Shown here one piece after another: positions 1 through 12,089 of a DNA stretch of 64,000 nucleotides. Source of the DNA: Prosapia bicincta (taxonomy: Eukaryota; Arthropoda; Insecta; Hemiptera; Cercopidae). The notes beneath the pieces were generated by a model, which ran no database searches, was not told the DNA's origin, and was given only the letters and a program-made list of their open reading frames with translations. Positions within the stretch are counted from its first letter, which is position 1. Every line of letters begins with the position of its first letter. A program made the translations under genes and the position numbers. The stretch spans positions 97,200,350 to 97,264,349 of the forward strand of contig JBAIZL010000001.1 of assembly GCA_036971475.1 (NCBI GenBank), in the 5' to 3' direction.

Positions 1-1002
1 GCCTTTTCTAACGTATACCTGAACATTTTCCATCAACTAGGTAGTAAACTTTTATTTGTTTATGTTTATTTAAAATAAATTATTTTAAGAAGATAATATT
101 CATTTACAAATGATGTATGAAATGTATAAAACATAATTTTTTTAGGTTATGGTCTGTCTTTCTTTTCCTTTAGCCTTGAAATATTTTAATTTTAGTTCAC
201 GTACAAACTTTGAATTTTTATTTGGTTTTACAAGATTTTGTTCCGATATGTATTCTGTGAGTTTTATTAACAACTATGTTCATTTATTGGGTGCTGCTTG
301 GTAAAGTCTAGATAAAGGTTGAAATTTATAAGCATAAATATGAAAGATTTTTAATTTTGAAATTGATGGTTTTATAATTAGGTTTTAATTTAGTTTCTGC
401 TTTAAGCAGTAATAATCCTAAACAAATGAAATATATAATATTATAATTTTTATATGTAGAAATATTTTGTTTATAATATTTAGTAACTTTAAACGTTGCT
501 AAATAAAATAAATAATAGACTACTAAAATATTTTTAAAAAACCAATGCAATTATATAATTTTATAATATGTTAGTAATGGATACACAAAAATTTTCTTAA
601 TTATTTACTTTTAGTATCTTGTGCATAAATATTAAAATCATGTTGTATTATAACTTCAAGGGCAAATTATTTTAATACACAATACATTAGTAATTAAAGA
701 TACAAATATTTTGTCATAACTTACCAAAAGTAACTATTTTTACCTAAAAACGCTTGAACATATGTTAACTTTCCTATAGTAGAACTTACTTGTTTATTAT
801 TTAGGGCGGCCTTTACGAGGGATATGTTCCATTGACAACCCAAAATGATTATTTTTATTTTTATTCTAACTATCTGTTTAAGTAGCTGGTCACTTATACG
901 ATAGATTTCATATACACCCGTCCTCGCAAGCGCCCATGAAGGGTAAGAATAACACAGCTATTCTTCACAAAAGCAAATTTATGTAGCTGGTAATAATATG
1001 GC
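1..1002. other. AT-rich intergenic DNA
   Basis: No recognisable gene, RNA or mobile element. The only longer open frame here (326-550, minus) is low-complexity AT-rich translation with no domain-like pattern. Confidence 0.7.
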
Positions 1003-3440
1003 TTTTCACTTGGCGTTAAATATATTGGAAAATACTACAGTATTTGGGGTAAAAGAAGTTGAATTTACTTTCCACATTAAAAAAAACAGAATATAATAAT
1101 TATATCTTCATAGAAATAGGCACTGTACCTGAAGTTAAATATATTTGTAAATACTGAAGTGTTTGGGAAGAAGATAAGTTGGAATTACATTCCTATACTG
1201 CACTTTAAAATCAGAATAGGTTAAAGCTATCTTCCTGGAAAATAACACTGTACTGGAGTTAAATATAATGGTAAATACTCTAGTGTTTAGGAAGAAGTTA
1301 AGTTGGAATTACATTCCTATACGGCACATTAAAAACAGAATAGAATAAAGCTATCTTCCTAGAAAATGACACTGTACTGGAGTTAAATATATTGTTAAAT
1401 ACTCTAGTGTTTAGGAAGAAGATAAGTTGGAATTACATTCCTATACTGCACATTAAAAACAGAATAAGATAAAGCTATCTTCCTAGAAAATGGCACTGTA
1501 CTGGAGTTAAATATATTGTTAAATACTCTAGTGTTTAGGAAGAAGATAAGTTGGAATTACATTCCTATACTGCACATTAAAAACAGAATAAGATAAAGCT
1601 ATCTTCCTAGAAAATGGCACTGTACTGGAATTAAATATAATGGTAAATACTCTAGTGTTTCGGAAGAAGAAGATAAGTTGGAATTACATTCCTATACTGC
1701 ACATTAAAAACAGAATAGGATAAAGCTATCTTCCTAGAAAATGGCACTGTACCTGGAGTTAAATATCTTGTTAAATACTATACTGTTTGGGAAGAAGATA
1801 AGTCGGAATTACATTCCTATTCTGTACAATAAAAACAGAATAGGATAAAGCTATCTTCCTAGAAAATGGCACTGTACTGGAGTTAAATATATTGGTATAA
1901 TACTCTAGTGTTTAGGAAGAAGATAAGTTGGAAATACATTCCTATACTGCACATTAAAAACAGAATAGGATAAAGCTGTCTTCATCGAAAATTGCACTGT
2001 ACTGGAGTTAAATATATTGGTAAATACAATAGTGTTTGGGAAGAGGTAAAGTTGGAATTACATTCCTATTCTGCGCAATAAAAACAGAGTAGGATAATTA
2101 TATCTTCATAGAAAATGGCACTGTACCTGGAGTTAAATATCTTGTTAAATACTATAGTGTTTGGGAAGAAGATAAGTTGGAATTACATTCCTATCCTGCA
2201 CAGAAAAACAGAAAGGATAAAGCTATCTTCCTAGAAAGTGACACTTTCCTGTAGTTAAATATATTGCTAAATACTCTAGTGTTTAGGAAGAAGTTAAGTT
2301 GGAATTACATTCCTATACGGCACATTAAAAACAGAATAGAATAAAGCTATCTTCCTAGAAAATGACACTGTACTGGAGTTAAATATATTGTTAAATACTC
2401 TAGTGTTTAGGAAGAAGATAAGTTGGAATTACATTCCTATACTGCACATTAAAAACAGAATAAGATAAAGCTATCTTCCTAGAAAATGGCACTGTACTGG
2501 AATTAAATATAATGGTAAATACTCTAGTGTTTCGGAAGAAGAAGATAAGTTGGAATTACATTCCTATACTGCACAGAAAAACAGAAAGGATAAAGCTATC
2601 TTCCTAGAAAATGACACTTTCCTGTAGTTAAATATATTGCTAAATACAATAGTGTTTGGGAAGAAGTAAAGTTGGAATTACATTCCTATTCTGCACAATA
2701 AAAACAGAATAGGATAAAGCAATCTTCCTAGAAAATGACACTTTTCCTGTAGTTAAATATATTGGTAAATACTAAAGTGTTTGAGAAGATGATAAGTTGG
2801 AATTACATTCCTATACTGCACAATAAAACAGAATAGGATAAAGTTATCTTCCTAGAAATTGACACTTTACCTGGAGATAAATATATAGTAAATACTAAAG
2901 TTTTTTTGAAGAAGATAGGTTGGAATTACATTCCAATACTGCACATTAAAAATAGAATAATGTAATGCTATCTTCCTAGAAAATGGCACTTTACCTGGAG
3001 TTAAATATATTGGTAAATACTATAGTGTTTGGGAAGAAGATAGGTTGGAATTATATGCCTATACTGCATATTAAAAACAGAATAGGTTAATTGTATCCTC
3101 CTAGAAAATTGCACTTTACCTGGAGTTAAATATATTGGTAAATACTAAAGTGCTTGGGAAGAAGATAGGTTGGAATTACATTCCAATACTGCACATTAAA
3201 AATAGAATAAGGTAATGCTATCTTCCTAGAAAATGGAACTTTACCTGGAGTTAAATATATTGGTAAATTCTAAAGTGTTTGGGAAGAAGATAAGTTGGAA
3301 ATACATTCCTATACTGAATATTAAAAACAGAATAGGATAAAGCTATCTTCCTAGAAAATGATAGTGTACCTGGAGTTAAATATATTGTTAAATACTATAG
3401 TGTTTTGGAGGAAGAGAAGTTGGAAATAACTTCCTATTAT
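1003..3440. repeat. 124-bp satellite array, about 20 copies
   Basis: Phrases such as GGAATTACATTCCTAT recur at 1181, 1305, 1429 and 1553, giving a period of 124 bp. Each unit contains a TTAAATATATTG stretch, a TAAATACT..AGTGTTT stretch, the GGAATTACATTCCTAT phrase and an AGCTATCTTCCTAGAAAATG stretch. Units differ by scattered substitutions and 1-3 base indels. Some non-adjacent units share variants (the extra GAA near 1666 recurs near 2537), which points to block duplication. No coding potential is evident. GGAATTACATTCC contains the inverted repeat GGAAT..ATTCC. Confidence 0.93.
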
Positions 3441-3718
3441 TCACGTTATAGAAGGCAATAGTATCATCCTAAAATGTATCGCGTCTAAATAGAATTACCT
3501 CGAGTTATCTCCTTTGACAAACCCTAGAGTGTATAGAGAGATCGACAGGTTCGAATACATGGCTATTTTGAAATTCCAAAGTACACTAGCTTGAAGACAA
3601 TAATATCTTCCTAGAATGTAGCAAATTACTTGGAATATGCAATATTGCAGTGATTATAAGTTGGAGTTACACATTCTAAACATGTTAACCAGTAGACAAA
3701 ATTATCTTCCTACACACA
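3441..3718. repeat. Decayed edge of the 124-bp array
   Basis: The same word order (TTGGA, ATTCCTA-like, ATCTTCCTA) persists at roughly the same spacing but with heavy divergence, as expected for boundary units no longer homogenised. The block ends near a short CA/CG run at 3715. Confidence 0.7.
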
Positions 3719-4890
3719 CACGTGCGCGCTATTTTTTACACATGATAATATAAGAAATAAAATAGATATTCAAACAAAATGATTTTAAAAAATTTTGTAT
3801 ATCGTATTTAAAGTAGTGATGACTAAATTTTTTAGGTTTTTATATAACATTAACGGTCTTTCGGTAGCCTAATGCCCTGTTTTACACAAATTCGTTAATA
3901 TCAGAAAGCGAAGTTATGTTGTTGAACGTAAACCAGGACTCTGGTGAAGTAGCTAATTAATTAAGCGGCAGAGAGAGATTTGTAGCGATTGCTTGGATTT
4001 ATAGAGTTGACAGTGATGTAAGGTTTGTAATACAGCTCACACACCCCCTCAGCCTCTGCTCCACTATCTTCCCTTCTAAATTGCCTCTAATAACATTACA
4101 TAGCTTGTTGCGGCCCTAATATTGTTAATAACCATGATTTAGGCAAAGCCAATATACCGGTTAAGCGGGAAAACGGTTTGGAAACAACTTAGCGATAAGA
4201 ACGAACGTAAAATAAGTCATACGTTCAAGTGAAATAATCCCGGAAAGGAAAATATAGTATTATATATTTTAATAATAAAGTAAGTTTTCAAAAATAATAA
4301 TTAAATACTTTGTGTAATAAATTTTCGTATTTAGTATCAATAGTATTTTAGTTGCATCTAATATATTACAACAATTTATTGAATTTAAATTGATGTTTAA
4401 AACCGTTTCTAATTAATAAAACAAATATTTTTTTATTTGAGACAAACCGGCTTCTGAAGTGACAGGAACAGTTTAATTATAGTATTCTTCTAACGAATAA
4501 AGTAATTTTAGCATATAATCGAAAGTTTTAAGTTAGTAAGTTGGACGTGGCAAGGTATCAGGACATCGAAATGATTAAAAATAATAGATGCATTTGCTTG
4601 CAGAACTATGTAACTATTCACCAGACTAGAAGCTGTGTGTACGCTACCGTGACGTAGGGTATAAATAAAGGAAAATCTTTTAAAATATTATCAAAGGAAA
4701 CTTATCATTCAGATAATTCTTTAACATCAATTCTTGAAATATTTGGTGAGGTGGAATTAATGCAAGGTAGGCCATAGCCTATGAAAAATATGAAAAAAAA
4801 TTAAACTGAAGATCCAAACAATTTCGTTTGATGAAGCTGTCGAGTTCATCTGCATGTTTTATTTTATTCAAGATTGTGGATTTCGTCTTT
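3719..4890. other. Intergenic DNA, nothing recognised
   Basis: A moderately AT-rich stretch with no supported ORF, RNA gene or repeat family that I can name. Confidence 0.6.
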
Positions 4891-5419
4891 ACCAGCAACA
4901 ACCAGACTCTCTGACCATACAATCTGACTCTTTGTCCACACTACCTGGATCTTTATCAATCTTCAACTTGATTTACCAAATCTTTCAACACCACAACCTG
5001 GAACTTTGAACACAATATCTGACTTTTTGATCATATAACCTGGCTCTTTAGACGCAACAATCTGACTCTTTGTTCACACAACCTGATCATAGTACAACCT
5101 AACATTTTATCTTGATGAAACAAGATCTTTAGCCGCCACAACCTTTAGCTTTGACTACAAAATCTGATTCTTTGGCAGCACAACTTCGGTCTTGTGTAGC
5201 ACAATTTTTTTCCCCCCAAATAGACTTTGTCCACCTAAAACCTGGCTCTTTGGCTGCGCCACATGACTCTCTGGCTGCAATAATATTGCTCTTTGGCTGT
5301 TCAACCTGTCTCTTTAACGTTGTAGACTATTTTCTCGAACATATCTGAAGCCCATACTAAAAGTAATTCAAGTCACCTAATTATTCTTGTCTTATGTGGA
5401 CATATTGTAAACGGGTGTT
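4891..5419. repeat. Tandem block copy 1, left part (~25-bp minisatellite)
   Basis: A degenerate ~25-bp motif of the form ACAACCTGGCTCTTTGGCC repeats across the interval. Its right half (5100-5400) is clearly homologous to 7150-7420: both contain GCCGCCACAACCT, AATCTGATTCT, GACGTTGTA and GTAATTCAAGTCACC in the same order. The copy is interrupted at 5420 by a LINE and resumes at 6936. Confidence 0.8.
5409..5419. repeat. Target-site duplication, left copy
   Basis: AAACGGGTGTT here matches 6925-6935 directly after the poly(A) tail of the LINE between them. The leading As overlap the tail, so at least 9 bp (ACGGGTGTT) are unambiguous. Confidence 0.88.
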
Positions 5420-6893
5420 GTAAACAGGCAAGCTGGCCTGAGCAACCGGGCGGGTCCACAGGTGGCGGATAGTGGGACGGCCTACAGAAATGTAGGTTAC
5501 CTGTGAATAAGGATTCCGGAAGGTTTCTGAATTTGCAGGCCTGGACCAAGTCTATGGTTCAAAGGTGAGGAATTATCCCTCCTCGTCAGTCAACCGGTTG
5601 GGGGTGGTAGAAATAACTGCTCTGACTGGGGAGACTGGGGTAGTTGGGAATTAAGTCTTCACAATGCTACTCTCACCTCCCAGGTGAACCTAGGGCAATG
5701 CGACAGTAAAGTATTGGCGGGAAACTACCCTAACGACACAGTTGTAAAAAAGAGAGTAAAGCAGGCTGTTCGCTCCATGAGCAACAGTTAATAATGTCCT
5801 GAACTTGGGGTGTGCTTCAAGGTCAGTGACTGAATACCCAATCAAAGGTGGAAGGCATCGTGCCGATGGATGAATGGCTGCAGGGTATAAAATGCAGTCG
5901 TACACGATCCCCTTGAGGAACCAGACAAAACCTCATTGTATGTTGTCTTGCCAGGGCAGTGGGAGCTGTGATGGAATGGTCAGGGACATTAACATCGGGA
6001 GCTCAGATCTGGTACACAGATGGCTCCAAGATGGACTTCGGCACTGGAGCGGGGGTGTATTGTAAAAACCCAAGGGTAGAACTAGTTTTTTCCTTGGGGA
6101 GGCATACCTCTGTCTTTCAGGCCGAAGTATATGCTATAAATGCCTGTCTGGGAGAGATAGCGAGAAGGGAAACACATGGGACCCGGATTGATATTTTCTC
6201 CGACAGTCAGGCAGCAATTAAGGCACGTGGTCACCTCAGCCATAGTCAGGGAGTGCCTAATTAACCTACAAGCTCTGGCAAGGCACAATCAAATCAAGAT
6301 AGGTTGGGTGCCAGGGCATAGGGGAATACTTGGAAATGAAGCCGCAGATGCGCTGGCCAGGGAGGGGTCTTCGACTCCCCTGATTGGACCGGAGCCTGCG
6401 GTAGGTATTTCCAAATCCATGGTCAAGATGACAGTGCGAAGGTGGATGGCTGAAAGACACTGTGAGCACTGGATCAGGGCCGAAGGGATGAGACACAGTA
6501 AGCTAACCCTTAGGAAACCTTCCTTGGGGCTGCAGAAGAGTCTCATCTATCTGTCTAGGCAGGAATTAAGGATAGCCACAGGTCTACTCAAGGGACACTG
6601 TGGACTAAGGAAACATTTGCATAAAATGGGTATCTACAAAGATGAACCAGTGTGCAGATTATGCGGGCAGGAACTGGAGACTGCCACACACATTATTTAC
6701 AGATGTGAAGTACTTGCTGAGAGGCGCTTCAACCTCTTTGGTGGTGGAACGGCTTTGGTGGATGCTGAAGGTAAAACTCTAGTCAGGAAACTCCTAAACC
6801 TGGTAAGAGGGAAGGGGTTATTTGACTAGATCAGGGAGGTAAGTACAATATACCTTAAGGTAGCAGTGCTTCGGGCAATTCAAACCCGCTCCC

Positions 6894-6927
<34 letters not shown>
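5420..6927 (+). mobile_element. Internally deleted I/Jockey-like LINE with poly(A) tail
   Basis: The element starts directly after the left TSD and ends in about 30 As at 6898-6927 followed by the right TSD. Its first ~500 bp (5420-5950) are comparatively GC-rich with no sustained ORF and look like a 5' leader. Its last ~900 bp encode the RNase H end of a LINE polyprotein. ORF1, endonuclease and reverse transcriptase are missing. Because the TSD hugs both ends, the deletion probably predated insertion, so a shortened RNA was probably copied in trans by an intact relative. That the first 500 bp are a true 5' UTR is inference. Confidence 0.82.
5959..6829 (+). pseudogene. LINE ORF2 fragment: RNase H plus C-terminal zinc knuckle
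   Basis: The fragment covers the RNase H domain that degrades template RNA during retrotransposition. The frame running to 6264 carries YTDGSK (first catalytic Asp), FQAEVYAI (Glu) and FSDSQAAI (second Asp). After a frameshift near 6225, the frame ending at 6829 carries WVPGHRGILGNEAAD (the His and last Asp). A C-terminal knuckle C-x2-C-x8-H-x4-C (CRLCGQ..THIIYRC) follows, as is usual in RNase H-bearing LINEs of insects. The TAG stop at 6827-6829 precedes a short 3' UTR and the poly(A) tail. The frameshift and missing upstream domains make it non-functional. Confidence 0.88.
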
Positions 6928-6928
<1 letters not shown>

Positions 6929-6935
6929 GGGTGTT
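6925..6935. repeat. Target-site duplication, right copy
   Basis: AAACGGGTGTT, identical to 5409-5419, directly after the poly(A) run. The paralogous empty site at 7461-7480 (TAAACCGATGACATTATTAC) aligns with the sequence expected before insertion. Confidence 0.88.
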
Positions 6936-7080
6936 ATTATTATCCAATAATGAATAAGACAGAGATATTGTCAATGTGTAGAATCTATGTAGAATCAATT
7001 AGTAAAAGGCATTTTTTCGCAGCTCCCATAAATTTACTTCGTGCTATCTTAATGATTGTCGTCATCATCAGAATCCGTGA
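6936..7080. repeat. Tandem block copy 1, right part (beyond the LINE)
   Basis: Homologous to 7471-7620. Both contain GTGAATAAGACA or AATGAATAAGACA, TCTATGTAGAAT, CAGCTCC or TAGCTCC, ACTTCGTGCTA and CCGTGAGA. This part joins to 5419 once the LINE is removed. Confidence 0.8.
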
Positions 7081-7625
7081 GACATACAACCTGGCTCCTT
7101 GTCTACACCACCGGGATTTTCTTCAGTACAACTTGACTCTTTAATCTATTGAACCCGGATCTTTGGCCGCCACAACCTATAACTTCGACCACAGAATCTG
7201 ATTCTATGGCAACACAAGCTAGCCCTTTGGCCGCATAACCTTGCTCTTTGGTAATACAACATTTTTTTGACCGCAAAGATCTTGATCCATCCGCCCTGGA
7301 TCTTTGATTTACTTACTTTTAGCTGCAGAACCCGGCTCTTTGACGTTGTAAACTATTTTATTAAAGATGTCTGAGACACATGCTAAACGTAATTCAAGTC
7401 ACCCAATTAATTTCTCTTCAATTCAATTATTCTCTCTTTCTCTCTTTTGTTGAATTACAGTAAACCGATGACATTATTACCCACTAGTGAATAAGACACA
7501 GAAGTTGTTAATTTATAGCGTCTATGTAGAATGAAATAGTAGAATTTATATTTCCGTAGCTCCTATAACGTAACTTCGTGCTACCTTTATGACCATCATC
7601 ACCATCAGTACCCGTGAGAAATGGA
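7081..7625. repeat. Tandem block copy 2, uninterrupted
   Basis: The second, uninterrupted copy of the block whose first copy is split by the LINE. It starts with the ~25-bp CTGGCTCTTTGGCC-type minisatellite, then the GACGTTGTAAACTATTTT and GTAATTCAAGTCACC words, then the GAATAAGACACAGA to CCGTGAGAAA segment. It serves as an internal empty-site control for the LINE insertion. Confidence 0.8.
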
Positions 7626-8235
7626 TATATCTTCCTATCAATGTAATACTAACCTAAGTCATATTAACCATGTGTGGATATCCAGTCCTAATTCTTAAAT
7701 ACATGTTTCTAAACTTAACCATAGTTAATAATTAAGTCGTTGAAAAAAATAATAAAATAAAACATTAAAAAATATGTTTTTATGACCTGCTCATAAACAA
7801 TATGCCTTTTACCCTAGAGTAACAATAATGTGTATATGAATATAATTTAAAAGGTTTCTATATTTCAAATCATGATTGATTTTTATATAAACCTTTAGTT
7901 TCTCTTACACCGTTGTTAGTATATCGAGTAAGCACATTTCATCAACCAGGTTGAGAGAAGTATAACAGGAGAACCCCTACCTACGGGATGCCATAAGTTT
8001 CCTCTACTTACCATACCAGAGGGTACGGTGTCCCTTTTCTTAGTTAAAATACCATCTACTGATCTTTTTCCTTCTTCCTTTAAAGTTGTGTAAATGTAGG
8101 CATTGTTTATGACCCTGGAGTCATGCTGTGGTCTACTTTGAATTACATGATACCGTACATGACACAACCATATCATCGCTGCCTTAATCGTACCTATAGA
8201 AACGGTATTCTCTTATATTTCGTAGGTGATAATAG
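7626..8235. other. Intergenic DNA, nothing recognised
   Basis: An 86-codon open frame on the minus strand (7916-8176) lacks any domain-like pattern and has no supporting signals, so I do not call it a gene. Confidence 0.55.
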
Positions 8236-8347
8236 TCATGTGTAGAGAGACAAAGAGAGAAAGAAAGAGAGAGAGGGGAGGTAGGGGAGAGACAGAGAGA
8301 GAGAAAGGGAGAAATACAAAAAGACGGAGAGTGCGAAAGAAAGAGGG
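8236..8347 (+). repeat. Polypurine (GA-rich) tract
   Basis: About 110 bases almost entirely of A and G, with interspersed GAGAGA, GAAAGAAA and GGGGAGG words. Such tracts can form triplex DNA. No coding function is inferred. Confidence 0.8.
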
Positions 8348-9030
8348 TTTTATTCCAACAAGATTTTCTTTTCTGTAAATTGTCCACATTCCAAAAAGTT
8401 AACGCATTTTCTTAACTTTAACATCTTAGTCATTGAAATCTGTTATCATGCCAAATTATTTTATTTATTATTTCATTAATCTGGGACTGTATTCTGGCAA
8501 AAACTTCACTTGGGTTCGGTTGTGGTTTGGCCAATTAGGCTGTCTGGCTTTCAACAATTGAATAACGTTTTTTTTTTTATAAGAGCATATTCCTTTTAAC
8601 TCTAGGCTTTCAAAAAACCAGTAAATATATTACGTTCAACATAACGTAATTTTCGAATTATGACCAATAAATGGACACATTAAAAAGAACTGTAGGTCTA
8701 TTAAAAGCTTATGGACTTTATTATTCTTCAGTTTTTAAGAACCTTAGCAACATATATATTGAATTGAATATTTTTTTTTTTTTTAGAAAAGTATCATTCA
8801 TCGTCCTCACTTACCCTTTTATCCTCAGCATTCATACCATCGTTTTCCGAAATGTTATACTTTGTTTCTGATTTTATTGTTTGCTGACCTTTCCCAAAAA
8901 TAACCATAGATAATTTCTTCTTGAAACTATACCAATAGTTTGAAAGTGATATATTTACATTCTATTTATTTTCACTGCTAAATCATTTACAAAGAGTAGA
9001 CACCTCTCTTTACTTAAACCTTTAAGTCTG
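8348..9030. other. Intergenic DNA, nothing recognised
   Basis: AT-rich with oligo-T runs. No supported feature. Confidence 0.6.
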
Positions 9031-10540
9031 CATTTATCTCAAACAAAAGATGTATAGCTTTACTTCGACCAGAAAAATATAATTCTGCTTTTAGTAGGGG
9101 CGAAAGAATAGACTTTTGCCTTTACATCAGTCAGATAAATAGACCTCTGCATTTATTTGTGACAGAAGAGTACAGATCTACCTTTATTTAAGTTAAGAGA
9201 ATATATATTTGCCTTTATTAATTCAGCCAGATAAAGAGAGCTATACATTTATTAGGAGCAGAATAGTACAGCTCTATCTATATTTAAGTCAAAAGAATAC
9301 ACCATTGGATTTATTTCAGTTAGTAGGCCTCTTATTTATTTGGGACGGAAGAGTAAAGTTCTATATTTGCTTAACTCAAAATAACACACCTTTACTTTTA
9401 CATCAGTCAGAAGAGTAGAGCTCGGCATATATTTGGGACAGAAGAGTACAGGCGCTATATTTGCTTTAGTAAAAATAATACATCTTCGCCTTTACTTCAG
9501 TCAAAAGAATAGAGCTCTGTCTCTACATAATCGGAAATTTATCACCTTTCCTTTTCTTCAATCAGAAGATCTCTATATTTTTCTAGATAAGAAGAATATT
9601 ATTCCATATCCAGTAATGACAGAAGAGTACACCTTTAATCTACTTCATTCAGAAACAAAGGGGATCTCTGACTTTATTACGACAGATGTGTTATCCTCTG
9701 CCTTTAATTGGGACATAAGAGTATGGCTCTTTCTTTGCATAAGCTTGAAGAAAACACGTTTCCCTTAACCTCAGTCGGATGATCTCTATCTTTATTAATT
9801 TTAAGCCTCAAGAATATATTTCTGTCTCTAGAAAGGACTAGAGAGTACATCTTTGCGCTACCTTATTCAGAAGAAAATGCGATATCTGACCTAATTGTGA
9901 CAGAATAAATGTTCTGCTTTTACTTCAATGAGAAGAATATACCTTTGCTTTTACTTAGACAGAAATGTAGAGGTATGTACTTATTTTGGACAGAAGAGTA
10001 TTGCTCTATCTTTAAATAAACCAGAAGTAAACACGTTTCCTTTATATCGGACGGAGTACCTCTATCTTCATTTAGGACAGAAGAATATATTTCTGTCTCC
10101 AGTAATGACAGAAAAGTACATCTTTGCTCTACTTTATTCATAACCAAAGGGATCTAAGCCCTTATTTCGATAGAAGTGTAATCCTCTGCCTTTAATTGGT
10201 ACATAAAAGTAGAGCTGTATCTTTACCTTATCCAGAAGAGTAAAGTTCTGTCTCTTCTTGGTAGAAAATAGCAAACCTTTGACTTTGCGTCAGTTGAAAG
10301 AGTAAATTTTGCATTTAATTGAAACAGAAATGTATTGGCCTGCCTTTTGAATATTTGAGCTCTTAGTCTACTTAAGCCAGAAGAATATACGTCTGACTTT
10401 ACTTGATGTAGAATATAACAATCTTTGCTTTTGCCTCACTTAGAAGGATAGAGCTCTGCCAATGATTGGGGTAGAAATATGAAATTTTCTTTACCCAATC
10501 CTAAAGAGTATACTTCTGTCAGTACATGGGATGGAATATT
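9031..10540. repeat. Degenerate ~31-bp minisatellite
   Basis: Monomers of about 28-33 bp follow the pattern CAGAAGAGTA-x-AGCTCTGCCTTTA-x(~8), for example around 9130-9190. Substitutions and small indels are frequent. Three open frames of 69-111 codons in this interval are by-products of the repeat. These monomers are the ancestral unit of the 118-bp higher-order repeat that follows. Confidence 0.85.
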
Positions 10541-12089
10541 ACAAATTTTCATTTATTTGTAAAGGGCAGAGATTTAGTTTTATTTAAGGTAGAAGGTTAT
10601 AATTCTGTGTGTTAGAGAGAAAAGAGTACACCTTTGCCTTTACTTCATATAGAAGATTAGAGTTCTGCATTTATCTGTAAAGGGTAGAGATTTAGTTTTA
10701 CTTAAGGTAGAAGGTTATAATTCTGTGTGTTAGAGAGATAAGAGTACACCTTTGCCTTTACTTCATACAGAAGATTAGAGTTCTGCATTTATCTGTAAAG
10801 GGTAGAGATTTAGTTTTACTTTAGGTAGAAGGTTATAATTCTGTGTGTTAGAGAGAAAAGAGTACACCTTTGCCTTGACTACATACAGAAGATTAGAGTT
10901 CTGCATTTATCTGTAAAGGGTAGAGATTTAGTTTTACTTAAGGTAGAAGGTTATAATTCTGTGTGTTAGAGAGAAAAGAGTACACCTTTACCTTGACGTC
11001 ATATAGAAGATTAGAGTTCTGCATTTATCTGTAAAGGGTAGAGATTTAGTTTTACTTAAGGTAGAAGGTTATAATTCTGTGTGTTAGAGAGAAAAGAGTA
11101 CACCTTTGCCTTGACTACATACAGAAGATTAGAGTTCTGCATTTATCTGTAAAGGGTAGAGATTTAGTTTTACTTAAGGTAGAAGGTTATAATTGTGTGT
11201 GTTAGAGAGAAAAGAGTACACCTTTGCCTTGACTACATACAGAAGATTAGAGTTCTGCATTTATCTGTAAAGGGTAGAGATTTAGTTTTACTTAAGGTAG
11301 AAGGTTATAATTCTGTGTGCTAGAGAGATAAGAGTACACCTTTGCCTTGACTACATACAGAAGATTAGAGTTCTGCATTTATCTGTAAAGGGTAGAGATT
11401 TAGTTTTACTTAAGGTAGAAGGTTATAATTCTGTGTGTTAGAGAGAAAAGAGTACACCTTTACCTTGACGTCATATAGAAGATTAGAGTTCTGCATTTAT
11501 CTGTAAAGGGTAGAGATTTAGTTTTACTTAAGGTAGAAGGTTATAATTCTGTGTGTTAGAGAGAAAAGAGTACACCTTTGCCTTGACTACATACAGAAGA
11601 TTAGAGTTCTGCATTTATCTGTAAAGGGTAGAGATTTAGTTTTACTTAAGGTAGAAGGTTATAATTCTGTGTGTTAGAGAGAAAAGAGTACACCTTTGCC
11701 TTGACTACATACAGAAGATTAGAGTTCTGCATTTATCTGTAAAGGGTAGAGATTTAGTTTTACTTAAGGTAGAAGGTTATAATTCTGTGTGTTAGAGAGA
11801 TAAGAGTACACCTTTGCCTTGACTACATACAGAAGATTAGAGTTCTGCATTTATCTGTAAAGGGTAGAGATTTAGTTTTACTTAAGGTAGAAGGTTATAA
11901 TTCTGTGTGTTAGAGAGAAAAGAGTACACCTTTGCCTTGACTACATACAGAAGATTAGAGTTCTGCATTTATCTGTAAAGGGTAGAGATTTAGTTTTACT
12001 TAAGGTAGAAGGTTATAATTCTGTGTGTTAGAGAGAAAAGAGTACACCTTTGCCTTGACGTCATACAGAAGATTAGAGTTCTGCATTTA
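10541..12089. repeat. 118-bp higher-order repeat, about 13 copies
   Basis: AGTTCTGCAT recurs at 10661, 10779, 10897 and 11015, a strict 118-bp period. Each unit consists of four ~30-bp monomers, starting AAAGGGTAGAG, AGAAGGTTATA, AAAAGAGTACA and AGAAGATTAGA. These are variants of the monomer seen outside the block. The units are nearly identical, with a few shared variants (GACGTCAT versus GACTACAT; AGAGATAAG versus AGAGAAAAG) recurring at intervals. This indicates recent amplification in multi-unit blocks. Confidence 0.94.

Noticed and set aside
9209..10147. ORFs of 69-111 codons in the ~31-bp minisatellite
   Set aside because: Frames open by chance within the repeat. Protein-level periodicity simply mirrors the DNA repeat and both strands are equally open.
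10541..12089. Regular repeat array reminiscent of a CRISPR
   Set aside because: Units are contiguous with no unique spacers, the period is 118 bp, and the context is a eukaryotic genome. It is a satellite.
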